A program made the position numbers and the translations under genes. From NCBI RefSeq assembly GCF_947242115.1, contig NC_074726.1, positions 8,954,270-9,018,269 of the forward strand: DNA of 64,000 bases, given 5' to 3'. A model generated the notes under the pieces. The model saw only the letters and a list, made by a program, of their open reading frames with translations, had not been told where the DNA came from and ran no database searches. This stretch comes from Biomphalaria glabrata. Taxonomy: Eukaryota > Mollusca > Gastropoda > Planorbidae. This document shows, piece after piece, positions 55,185 through 64,000 of this stretch. Every line of letters starts with the position of its first letter. The stretch's first letter is position 1.

Positions 55185-55402
55185 ATCTCATCTCATCTCT
55201 GCCTGTGGTCCCTTCTGGGGCACTGGTCACCTATCAGCTTCCTCCAGGCGTCTCGGTTCAGGGCGAGTCTCTCTAACTGCCCCCAGGTCTTGGCCATCTG
55301 CTTGGATTCTGCTTCAAAATCGCGGAGCAATTTTTTCCTGAGCCGTCCCTCTTCCTCTTTCCCGGTTAGGCTTGCCTTGTTATGTTGGATGCGGGCTTGC
55401 AA
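55185..55402 (-). mobile_element. LINE C-terminal end with GATGA tail
   Basis: The minus strand reads LRDFEAESKQMAKTWGQLER then LALNRDAWRKLIGDQCPRRD and a stop, followed by repeated GATGA at 55185-55200. This is the standard (RRDLEADIKxMGxTWGQLExxAxDRxxWRxLV) end of a common invertebrate LINE. It lies 3' of the lectin gene on the same strand. Confidence 0.85.
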
Positions 55403-55537
55403 CTACTATCTACTTTTATCTACAGGCTATCTACTTCAATGGGCTGGTGCTTTGTTCTTGGCCACAGCTTCTCATTCGAGATCTTCTCTGGTCTGAGGAT
55501 CATAGTAATCTAACCTTGTAAAAAAATAAACACATGA

Positions 55538-55543
55538 TTTATT
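55538..55543 (-). terminator. Possible poly(A) signal of the lectin gene
   Basis: TTTATT on the plus strand (AATAAA on the minus) lies 15 nt beyond the stop codon of the lectin exon. It would give a very short 3' UTR; a more distant site is possible. Confidence 0.35.
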
Positions 55544-55558
55544 TGCACTATAGATTAT

Positions 55559-56547
55559 TTATTCTGGTATTTCACATAGAAAACCTACTTTGTCATACGG
55601 ATAGAAAGAGCACGAGTTATCAATTAATTTACCATTTAGAAGATAAGCCAGACAGTTTTCACCTCGACCTCCATTTGGTTCACCACCGTTCCAGTCTAAA
55701 TATTTGACTCTGGTGTTACTGTGTTTGTACTTCCATACCCCCTCCTGCTCTTCGTCTGTCCCACCAACATAAACAATATTAAATAAAGTATTGTTCCTAA
55801 TATAATCATAAATTATGTTCAACTCTCTGTCGGAATCAATTTCTGCTAGATACCCACCAAAAAACTCACAGAAAGACTCAGCCTCCGTCACCTTGAAGAA
55901 GTACTCTCTGTTTGTTAGCCAGTAGCGACGACCGTCGATGAGATGGGAAGGATAAAAAATTGCGTACTTTAAAGCCGACAAAGTCTTGCTGTTAAAAGTG
56001 TATACTTTATTCTGAAAGAGAGTTATATCCTCACTCTGCTTTTCGAGTGTTTTATCCATATTGACGACGTTTTGATTGGTTGATTTTAAGTCCGCCTGGA
56101 GCTGCTCCACGAGATCTGTTAGTTTTTTAAATGCATCTACCACCTGTTCATTTCTAGGAAACGAACCAGACGCCAAAGAAGTGCTGAAGGTAGAAGCGGG
56201 TTTGCCCAATGGATTTATTCCATTCGCTTCGCACCTGTACACACCAACTCTGTTCTCTTGCGGGTATTTCCAAACAATGCGCAGCATTGATTCCGCTGTG
56301 TTATTTATAGAGCCAAAGATTTCCGTATCTGAACTATTTGCTACATTTCCGTAGACACGAGAGTCGAAGCTGTTGATGGTGACTAGATCTGTGTACTCAG
56401 GTTCTTTGGTACTTGGGGAAAAGTATAAGGACAGAGACATCAGAAAGGTCAGGGTCGAATTTTTGTCACGCCTGTAAAGGCATTCGACTTTAAGACTTCT
56501 GGTCAGCCCTATTTGGAATTCTGCAGGTTCTATATTAGTTATTAAAT
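55559..56547 (-). CDS. CREP-like secreted lectin: Ig domain + coiled coil + C-type lectin domain (terminal exon)
   Basis: A single exon of 328 complete residues runs from a strong acceptor (T/C tract then CCAG, ending 56548 on the minus strand; phase 1) to TAA. Residues 1-115 are Ig-like: paired Cys at 22 (KVEC) and 105 (VGVYRC) and an LRIVWKYP strand. Residues about 132-180 have the heptad pattern of a coiled coil. Residues about 205-328 are a C-type lectin domain with four Cys (226, 298, 312, 324), the core YVGGTDEEQEGVWKY and WNGGEPNGGRGENC. The EPN triplet (289-291) is the mannose-type calcium/sugar motif, while the usual second WND site reads IDN. This Ig-interceding region-lectin order is that of snail CREPs, kin of FREPs, haemolymph recognition proteins of innate immunity. 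The signal-peptide exon lies upstream (higher coordinates) and was not identified, so the start is partial. Confidence 0.8.
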
Positions 56548-56599
56548 CTGGAAAAAAAAAGATATATATTATTATTTTTGTTTCTTTTACAATATGTAT

Positions 56600-57160
56600 T
56601 GTAGTGACCTAGCTTAGGGTTAGAGATTATGTTCATTTTGTAAATAAATATATTGTGCAGTGTTTTTAGCATCGGTAAAAAAGAAGTGACGCAGTCAAAT
56701 ATACGAATGACGTTGCAGAATACGGGTACACGATAGAAGAATAGGGCTAGGGCTTGTAGAAAGAAGGATATTGATGAGACTCATAAGTAAATGACGGAGA
56801 GAGAGACAAGACGATCGTCTCCATCTAAAATAAACATCGGTTCAATTATTTATCAGTTCTATTAAGTATGTCATAGTTAAGTGTGGTGTCCCTAGGATAT
56901 TTTGGAACTCGTGTTTAAGTGAAGTAGTGTTAGAGTTAGACAACACACAACATACAAGCAAGTACAGTGTCCGGTATCGGCGATTCTTCTTTGCGCGATC
57001 ACACGGAGAGACATTGTTGCTTCGTATTCGTAACGCAAAGTTCTAACAGTGACTCGAGATGGTCAGGAGAACTGGACCAATAATGTCAATGCAATACAGG
57101 TCCCACAAATCTTAAAACATCTTAGAATGCTATGGCAGCGTGTAGACGAGGTGGTATGTA
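56600..57160. other. LTR-like or promoter-like stretch upstream of the lectin exon
   Basis: It starts TGTAGTGACCTAGC and carries AATAAA-type signals (CTAAAATAAACATCGGTTCA) and a short direct GA tract, resembling the U3-R layout of an LTR. No coding part or matching partner was found, so it may simply be the 5' intron of the lectin gene. Confidence 0.25.
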
Positions 57161-57164
57161 ATGA

Positions 57165-57275
57165 ACATAAACAACATTATAACAACATTATAACAACATT
57201 ACAACAACATTATAACAACATTATAACGAGATTATAACAACATTATAACAACATTATAACAACATTATAACAAGA
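57165..57275. repeat. ACAACATTATA tandem repeat
   Basis: Roughly ten units of ACAACATTATA with one or two substitutions. It lies between an LTR-like stretch and the LINE relic. Confidence 0.85.
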
Positions 57276-57364
57276 CTAATAGATCCCTCTTGTCAATTTT
57301 AATTTAGCGTGATACGCACCAATTTCCTTTCTCATGCCCACTTTCGTTTCGGACATGCGTTTTA

Positions 57365-58175
57365 CTTTACCTCTCTGAGGTCAAAAGGTACTAGAAGCTG
57401 CAGGTGATCACTCCAGACGTCCTTAAATACGTCTGCTCTACTTTGTGCGACTATGTCCGCGGTCACAAGAGTCAGGTCAGGTTTAGACTCCCCTCCGTGA
57501 CCCGTATATGCGAACGTAGGTGGGAACTCGCATTTCTTTAACACAGCGGTTCTCAACCTTTTAGGCTCGGCGACCCCTTTTTTACAATCCCCCACTCTGC
57601 TGAACAACCCCAAGCTTGGCGTTGAAATTTCTAGGTCGAGGAGAATATCCATCCTCGGAGGGTTATAAACGTTCGTGCAGACCAACTTTTAACCCCTTTT
57701 GTATACCTCCATCGTCAGCGTATCGGTTCTTCTAGGCCGTTTGGAAGCTTTTTCCACGACATAATCAAGTAGTGGATTTCTGACAAATGTGACTAACTCC
57801 TGGCATTTTTCGCAAGAGCACTGGAAAGCCGAAAACTCTGAGAGCAACAGAGACATTGCTTATGGGCGTACCAGCTTCCTGTCTCATTACCACATCGGCC
57901 TCGTACTTAGCACACAACCTCTCGGTATCAGGCCGCTTGAACACCGAAGCTGCCTGTTGACGTTCAGTTGTATATCCTTAAGCTGTTGAGTTGCACCTAG
58001 GTCCCCTTTTCCTTGTTTCGTGGTGCCGCCACAGTCGGTTGGTTGAGGGTCACAACTCCCTCGTCTGTGGTTGATCCGCCTCTCACGAGTGGAGGTTGTA
58101 CCACGTTAGCCGCTGCTTCAGACGTTTGCAGCTTTTCCAGAGGCCGCCACGAAGATGCTGAGACCAACAAAGACA
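57365..58175 (-). mobile_element. LINE relic: ORF1 tail and AP-endonuclease fragment
   Basis: The minus strand shows VCTNVYNPPRMDILLDLE (the NVYNPP strand of LINE endonucleases) and, beyond an insertion, ESKPDLTLVTADIVAQ with WSDHLQLLVPFDLREVK (the PDLTLV...SDHLP block). Upstream (57690-58170) lies an ORF1-like Pro/Thr/Val-rich stretch with a CSCEKCQ cysteine cluster. Frames are broken in several places. Confidence 0.7.
57544..57600. mobile_element. SPIN-like hAT end inside the LINE relic
   Basis: CAGCGGTTCTCAACCTTTTA then GGCTCGGCGACCCCTTTTTTACAAT matches the reverse complement of the right end of the element at 38595-38803. The other end is missing. Confidence 0.65.
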
Positions 58176-58279
58176 CATACATTACTAGAGCAAGTGATAC
58201 TGGGATGGCTCCCTGGCGTTACGTTTGTAGTCATGTCATAAATCATTTTAAGTGACAGCGAAACAGATACTTGTTTTAA

Positions 58280-58973
58280 GGGGGGAGGTATCCCTAGAGA
58301 AAATCGAGTTTTAGGTCTAGGATATCGATTTTTAACTAATAACATAATTAAGTAGATCAATCATTTTTCTTTACATTACTATCATTTTTATTGCTTAAAT
58401 CTGTCTCTAAAACATGTTTTTTTAAATGTTTTTGTAAGGGCTATAAGACAAAATCTTAATAAAATTTATACTTTAAACTCATTTTTCTCAAAATGTTAGT
58501 TTTTGCACATGTCATTGTGCCTTACTAGGAATTTCTCCTAAACTACTTGATAGATTTTATTGAAATTTGAAACACTTCTTAAGGACATCATTAACTTAAC
58601 TCGTACAATGATTTGTTTTCAATATTTTATTTACTTTTATTTATCCTGTTTTTTTAGGTCTAAAAAATACTAAAAATTCAAAAATTTGTAAAAAATTTAA
58701 CATACTTAAATCTGTAATTCTGATGTTGTACCAATTTAGAGGATCCTTTTTTCTTATCTTTTAATTCAATTTCATGTATTTCTGATCAATAGTTTTTACA
58801 AAATTCAGAGTTTTAATTTGTATACAATAAACAATATGGCCGCTGTTACCATGGCAACCATCATTAAAAAAACTTTTTTTTAGCATTATTTATTTTAGAA
58901 TATCATTATATAACAAATTTCAAAGGCCTAGCTTTAGAAATGACAAAAATAAGATTTTCAGGGATACCTCCCC
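58280..58973. mobile_element. TTAA-flanked MITE, copy 2 (694 bp)
   Basis: Ends (GG)GGGGAGGTATCCCT and AGGGATACCTCCCC between TTAA at 58276-58279 and 58974-58977. It is nearly identical to 40966-41690 apart from a few substitutions and two small deletions. No transposase frame was seen. Confidence 0.85.
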
Positions 58974-59214
58974 TTAATAAATTTTTTTAGAAAATATTGA
59001 TTGACATCATGGTCAAAATCAGCTCATATCGCACAGGTGGGATACCAATTTTACTAAAATACCCTACTCTTGTAATTAAACACCAGAAAAACTTTTTAGG
59101 CCTTAAAAGGGGCAACAAAAAAAAAAACTCGGTATCTGTAAGTACTGTGGTTAACTTTCATTCGAGCTATATGGATTTAGTATTTAAAATACACTGTGTT
59201 TCTAGTTATGGGTC

Positions 59215-59397
59215 TTCTGTTTCTGTGGCCTACCGTTAACGAGGGTGTCATGTGACTAGCACAACAACCAACCGCCATTACTTTTCCCCAACAAATGTCA
59301 GGTACCTATTACCCTTTACTCAGTAAAGATCCCAGTCTTCACCAGGATTTAAACCCTGTAAGGAATCCAAGCGCTTTACCACTCAGCCTAAGCGCCT
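59215..59397 (-). mobile_element. SINE family A
   Basis: GGCCTACCGTTAACGAGGGT, GTGACTAGCACAACAACCAA, CGCCATTACTTTTCCCCAAC, AAATGTCAGGTACCTATTAC, GGAATCCAAGCGCTTTACCA and CTCAGCCTAAGCGCCTC. Confidence 0.9.
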
Positions 59398-60996
59398 CTT
59401 ATAAGATAAGATGTATCTAAAATAGTTACCCGCTCTAAGGAATGTCCAAAGCACTATTAAAAGCAAAACAGTGTCTAGTGTACGTGATGTGTACATTGTA
59501 TCGTTTAGTTTATTGAACAACGCAATATTCACAACGTACACAATGCGAGCTTAAATAAAGGATACACGTAGATGTAAAGGCATAAACGCTACCCTAAGTG
59601 TTGTAACATCTTTACTTATACCCTCTCGAGATCTAAGTTGGAGCGACCATTAATGGGAACAGTCTTTAGATTTAGAATTGGCAGTTATCCATTCCTACAG
59701 AAATAATATCTGGAAAATGACATTTGAAAGTTTGCACAAGGAAACGCCTATGCACATTTCTATTTTAGGCAAAATTATATTGATGATTATTAGGTGGATT
59801 CTTTAAGAGTAAAAACATTTAGTAACATATACGTTTTAACATGTAACACGCTGTATCCTATGTAACAGATGGCAAACCTATCTTGTTTTCACACGCTGAA
59901 AATTTCCCTCTGGTAAGAGTGTGAAATATTCAATAAGAGACAATTGATTTATAAACCAATTCTCTATCCAGACCAAATTGTCCACAAAATGTATGACGAT
60001 ATCTGCATATATTTAGCATTAGTGTTACGTGGACTGCACACCAACTGAAAAAGTTTTAAAAATGGTTTATGAATATTGCATACTAGCTGTAGACCTCACA
60101 TCGGCTAAACCCATTGATTTGTTTCCAGGCTTTATATTGTTTATTATGGCCGGAACACCCTCTACTCTCATTTTCCAAAATTATAATAAATGGGCCACAT
60201 TTTAACGTTCAACTTTACATACATTGTTAGCCCTTGAATTAGTGTTTCTGTTACAATGAAAATTTACGGTCCGCTTTCTCTTTCCTTTTTTCTCTTTATC
60301 TCTCTCTCACACTTTTCTTCGCTCTCTGGAACCCTCGTTTCTTTTTGTTTTGTTTTGTTTTTGTTTTTTAACCTGCTCTTGTAATTTTTTGACAGACTTC
60401 TGGCTTGATTTGGAAAGACCCGCTTCATAATGCGCCCCAGACACATCCAGACACACCCAGACACATTCTCACACTTATATTTTGGGCACGTTTATTCTAT
60501 TAGCACTTTCCTTTGTCCGATACCCCCCCCTCCCCATCCCAGGCCAAAAACCAAAAGCTAGTTCTTCGTACACTCTATACATTTTCTTCGGCTTCTCAAT
60601 TCAATCTATGTTATATTTCGTATGTGACAACCCTCCCCCCTCTTTTGGTTAGTTTTACATTTTTTTCAACCTTGAAGTTCAATGCAAGGAATGTTCGGTA
60701 TTAAATACTGCATACATTACCTCATACCAACAATTTCAGGCCTAGAGAATTGAATTCATGCTCCAAAGGCCCAAATAAAATGTCACATTTCCGTTCTTAT
60801 TTTGTACATTTATTTTGGTATTTTATTATCTAAATAAAAAGAAATATCAATTTGGTTTTATTTTTTTATTGAAATCGTTTATCTTACCACTTTTGAATGC
60901 AGCTAAATAACAATAGCTTTAGATTTATCTTTTCAGTGTTGTTTGGATTATTGGTTTTTTTTTGGACAATTTTACAAAGAACACTTCTTTGATCTT

Positions 60997-61038
<42 letters not shown>

Positions 61039-61819
61039 AAAACGAAAAAGACTCTAGATCTATCTTTTCAATGATATTAGGATTTTTTTTTATTTAGACC
61101 TCGTCTAAAATGAAGCGGGAAAGACATAAGGCGTATTAAAAATAAATAGACTTAGGGAAAATTTAAAAACTTTTTTTTTAAACGGAAATTTTCGTATATC
61201 TTTTTAAATAAATGCTTTTATGTGCAGATCAATGCACTCGGGCAAATATGGAAAATAAAATACAATGATTTGAAAGAAAGCTTGCTCTGGTCAGGTAGCG
61301 AATATGCCGAATCCTGTTATTGCCAAGTGCTTAGGAGGTAATAGAAACATGTGTACGAAATTTCATGCTATTCCGTACCACAGTTTAAGAATCTCTTGAT
61401 CAATAAGTGAGTGTGATGGCATCACATTTTTAGTTTTTGGTATGTTAATTAAAAAAATTGACAGACATACAGACGGACAAATAACGTATAATCAACAGCT
61501 GGTTGACCCTATAGGTGTTGAAAATAAACATGCAATGAAAGTACTTGCCTTAACCATTATAAAACATATCGTTGTGAGCATCTACAACGAACGTACATAA
61601 TGGACAAAGATTTATTTTAATTACTCAACTATAAGGGCTCACAATGTACTTTAATAAAAACGTTTCAATTACTCTATCAATTCGTTACGTCACTTAGTGT
61701 AAATGTGTAATAACCTTGACATTATGAAATAAATGATTTTAATGGTTTTCGCTAGCCAGAATCCTCAATATAGCATATACTACCACTGTATATCTAAATG
61801 AAAAAAAAGCCTTGTTATA
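59398..61819. other. Unannotated A/T-rich DNA
   Basis: CT run at 61005-61036; short TTTTTGTTTTG runs near 60340. An exon for the lectin signal peptide could lie here on the minus strand but was not recognised. Confidence 0.4.
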
Positions 61820-61822
61820 CAC

Positions 61823-61896
<74 letters not shown>
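61820..61896. repeat. (AT)n microsatellite
   Basis: About 37 uninterrupted TA dinucleotides. It is followed directly by an AAAGTAGAAAGTAAGGCGTATGT-type dispersed sequence (see 61897-62640). Confidence 0.95.
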
Positions 61897-61901
<5 letters not shown>

Positions 61902-62640
61902 AGTAGAAAGTAAGGCGTATGTATGTATGTGCCGAATAGAAATCAAAACCGTTTGACCAATCTTGATAAAATTTGGCAGAAATGTTCCTTGGGTACTAAC
62001 TTAGACCATAGTGTATGTATTGTAGCCCTAAAACAATCTTAAGACCCTCAAAAAAATAGTCGACCAACTCTATGAAAGTATAGTATCTTATAAATCTAGG
62101 CCATGTTTACAATGTTGACATGAGAAAAGATCGAAAGGAATTAGATCTAGATCTAATTTTAAGAACTACACTTTGCGCAGATAGTTTTTTTACTTTGACA
62201 CACGAAAATACAAAACAAGGTTCATTGAATTCGTTATATAATAAAATTAACCTTCAAATGTGTGTTTCAAAAGCATTTTTTTACATAAATTTGTTCCTTA
62301 TATCTGCGAATTCAGATTTCCTTACGAGCATTCTTTCATTAGACAAAACCGCAATGTTACACATCTTTGCATTCCTAGATCTAAAATTCTAATTCAACTC
62401 TAAGATGATATAACTTCTCTTCCCAAAGATAGTTTTATACTTTAACAAACTAATTATAGTCCATTCGTTTCATATTTTAATCAAATTGGATTTTCTAAAG
62501 CATTTTAATACATTTCGTACGCTTAAGCTGCTAAGCCGTGTTGAGATCTATTCATTCATGAATCGCCTACTAAAAATGGTCACGCAATGTGATTTAAAGC
62601 CATTGCATTATGTGCACCTTATTTATTTTAATTTTTTTAT
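61897..62640. repeat. Unclassified dispersed-type sequence following (AT)n
   Basis: GCCGAATAGAAATCAAAACC, GTTTGACCAATCTTGATAAA and ATTTGGCAGAAATGTTCCTT directly follow the AT array. This phrase type, next to a TA array, recurs in many invertebrate repeats. The 90-codon open frame at 62120 is not called. Confidence 0.35.
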
Positions 62641-62654
62641 CATTATCAGTTACC

Positions 62655-62865
62655 ATGAACGAAGAAGAGTTTGATGACATTGCAGAATTCAAGAAGACTC
62701 AAGCCCACAATGAAAACGTCAATTCACGTCGCATAGGACTCTGTTGTTTCCTGTTTAGTCTTGCTTTTGTCCTGCTGGTGGTCGGAGATGTTTACCCGTT
62801 TTGGACTTTACATCAGGGACGGAACTATCATTACGACCAGTACGCTTCTTACGGAGGCAATTCAG
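62655..62865 (+). CDS. First coding exon of a fourth tetraspan-like gene (partial, leaves window)
   Basis: An acceptor (TTATCATTATCAG, ending 62649) is followed by a 5-nt leader, an ATG and 70 codons plus one base up to a donor G|GTAACT. The exon is phase 1, exactly as in the three tandem tetraspan genes. The protein starts with a hydrophilic, acidic 25-residue segment (MNEEEFDDIAEF...), then RRIGLCCFLFSLAFVLLVVG, a clear membrane helix, then an aromatic loop start (YPFWTLHQG) with W in the position of the GW of the paralogues. The long N terminus and lack of close identity make it a more distant relative. Later exons are not recognisable before 64000, so the gene continues outside. A claudin-like identity is inference from helix, W and intron phase. 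Confidence 0.6.
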
Positions 62866-63149
62866 GTAACTCTAACAGTAGAGCCGGACTTACGACAGTG
62901 CAAGACTGGGCAGCAGGAGGGCAATGAAGGCCTCACATAAAGGGGCCTTCAAATCGCAAAAATATTTTTAAAATTAAAATAATAATAAAAACGAATATTA
63001 AATATAACAAAATAAAGAAAATTATGTTAAAAGGATTCTATTTCTTGACATATTAAATTTTTATTTTGAATTCTTTAATATTACTTATGGCTTGTAATAT
63101 TAAACTTTAGAGGGTAAGACTCAATTAAAAAAATCTCGTTTAGAGTCCT
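62866..63149. other. Intron 1 of tetraspan gene 4, element end
   Basis: AGAGCCGGACTTACGACAGT (62879) resembles GGCCCGGATTTACGACAGTA at 1650. No other feature was recognised. Confidence 0.35.
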
Positions 63150-63432
63150 CATTTACTTATACCTGGCACGATAGTAACTGAAATAAAAAGAGAACAGAGT
63201 ACCTTGGGCAGGTCACCTAGAAAGAATATCAGACAACATATGAGCGAAAATTGTATACAGGCAAAAAAAAAAAGGCAGGCGACCCAAAGGCAGACCCCGA
63301 ATGCGATGGAATGATGATGTGGCGGCAGATTTGTAACAGGAGATATCTGAATGAAGAGATGTGTTGAAGTAGGCCAGAGCCCTCCATAGGCTCTAGCGTC
63401 ACTGGGATGGATGGATGGATGGATGGATGGCA
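63150..63432 (+). mobile_element. LINE 3' end with (GATG)n tail
   Basis: Readings RTEYLGQVT, KLYTGKKKRQATQRQTPNAM and RALHRL-like residues in broken frames match the GHVxRM...TGKKxRGRPxxRWxDD segment of LINE C termini. The copy ends in about six GATG units. Confidence 0.7.
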
Positions 63433-64000
63433 CAAGTGTCTAGTAAGCAGATAATATATGCCAAGAAGTGTGTAAAAAAAATAAATAAATAGGAGATTAT
63501 GAGCTTCACATTTCCTATGTTCCCCAGTCTATGAGCTCATTTGCCAATCTTTGTATTTGGTGTACATCATTCTTTGACTCTCTTTTCTCTTAGTTGGCCT
63601 TCTCTTTGGCTTTGACTCTCTTTCTGTGGGTATATCTTTTAGTATCTCTCTCTTCTTTTGTCGCAATATATCTCTATTAGACTCCCGTCTCTCTAAATAG
63701 TTATCATACTTTCTCTCTCTCTCTCTGTCTCTTTATCTCTCAATCTGTTTCTATTTCCCTTCATATTCTTTACTTTCTATAGCCATTTGATTTTTTTTAA
63801 CCGCCAAGATTTTACAACGGCTAGTCCGATTACCACAGCATTTTCAAGATTTTTTTTTAATATTTAATATTTTTTCCAAATAAATGGCTATACGATTATC
63901 CAGAATCGAATTTATTAATGCTTACTTTCTTGCTAAAATATATCTTATCAGTACAAAGAGTAGCAGTTTAGTACAGTTGATTTCCGGTGTGAGTCTTCCG
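63433..64000. other. Unannotated DNA with CT-rich patches
   Basis: CT-rich blocks at 63590-63760. Probably still intron 1 of tetraspan gene 4. Confidence 0.4.

Noticed and set aside
56076-56354. 92-codon plus-strand open frame
   Set aside because: Antisense shadow of the lectin exon.
58013-58360. Open frames on both strands near the LINE ORF1 relic and TTAA MITE
   Set aside because: One is the reverse shadow of the LINE ORF1 reading; the other (also at 40856-41044) reads into the MITE end in both copies, so it is element sequence.

Overview
The window reads as genomic DNA of a gastropod mollusc, most likely a freshwater pulmonate snail (Biomphalaria/Bulinus/Physella/Lymnaea type). The reasons are the low GC content, small spliced genes in long repeat-rich introns, many copies of a tRNA-derived SINE ending in an ACTTTT-rich tail, and an immunoglobulin-plus-C-type-lectin gene of the kind known from snails (CREP/VIgL family). 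This is inference from gene type and repeats; no species is proven.

Host genes are few. Three tandem plus-strand paralogues (20,860-25,317; 30,581-33,622; 39,703-46,484) each have three coding exons and encode 163-, 189- and 179-residue four-helix membrane proteins resembling the PMP22/claudin superfamily. In all three both coding introns are phase 1, and a splice acceptor lies 0-2 nt before the ATG, so each should have an unseen non-coding first exon. A fourth related first coding exon (62,655-62,865) has the same design and runs off the right edge. On the minus strand, 55,559-56,547 is the last exon of a secreted Ig + coiled-coil + C-type lectin (CREP-like) with an EPN sugar-binding motif; its signal-peptide exon was not found.

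Almost everything else is repeats. Region by region: 1-6.9 kb holds LINE and SINE pieces and diffuse A/T-rich DNA. 6.99-13.0 kb is a 6-kb minisatellite (about 240 units of CAGAACAAATACCAGG plus 5-10 A) with no stop codon in any of the six frames, which produces false 2,000-codon open frames. 13-20.8 kb has LINE 3' ends, SINEs and an unclassified dispersed repeat. 20.8-34.7 kb carries tetraspan genes 1 and 2 with hAT elements and SINEs, ending in a 27-copy 22-bp minisatellite that probably sits in the 3' UTR of gene 2. 34.9-38.8 kb holds a hAT element with transposase remains, containing a fossil Ty3/Gypsy fragment that itself holds a hAT MITE, followed by a SPIN-like hAT MITE. 39.7-46.5 kb is tetraspan gene 3, whose first intron contains a hAT element, holding another terminal-inverted-repeat element, holding a TTAA-flanked MITE. 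46.5-55.4 kb is SINE-rich; 55.5-56.5 kb is the lectin; 57-59 kb has a LINE ORF1/endonuclease relic and the second copy of the TTAA MITE; 59.4-62.6 kb is mostly unrecognised; 62.6-64 kb has the fourth tetraspan exon and a LINE tail.

No rRNA, functional tRNA, CRISPR array or prokaryote-type operon was seen. The four tetraspan loci look like a local duplication cluster; any joint function (epithelial junction or membrane organisation) is inference from the fold class only.
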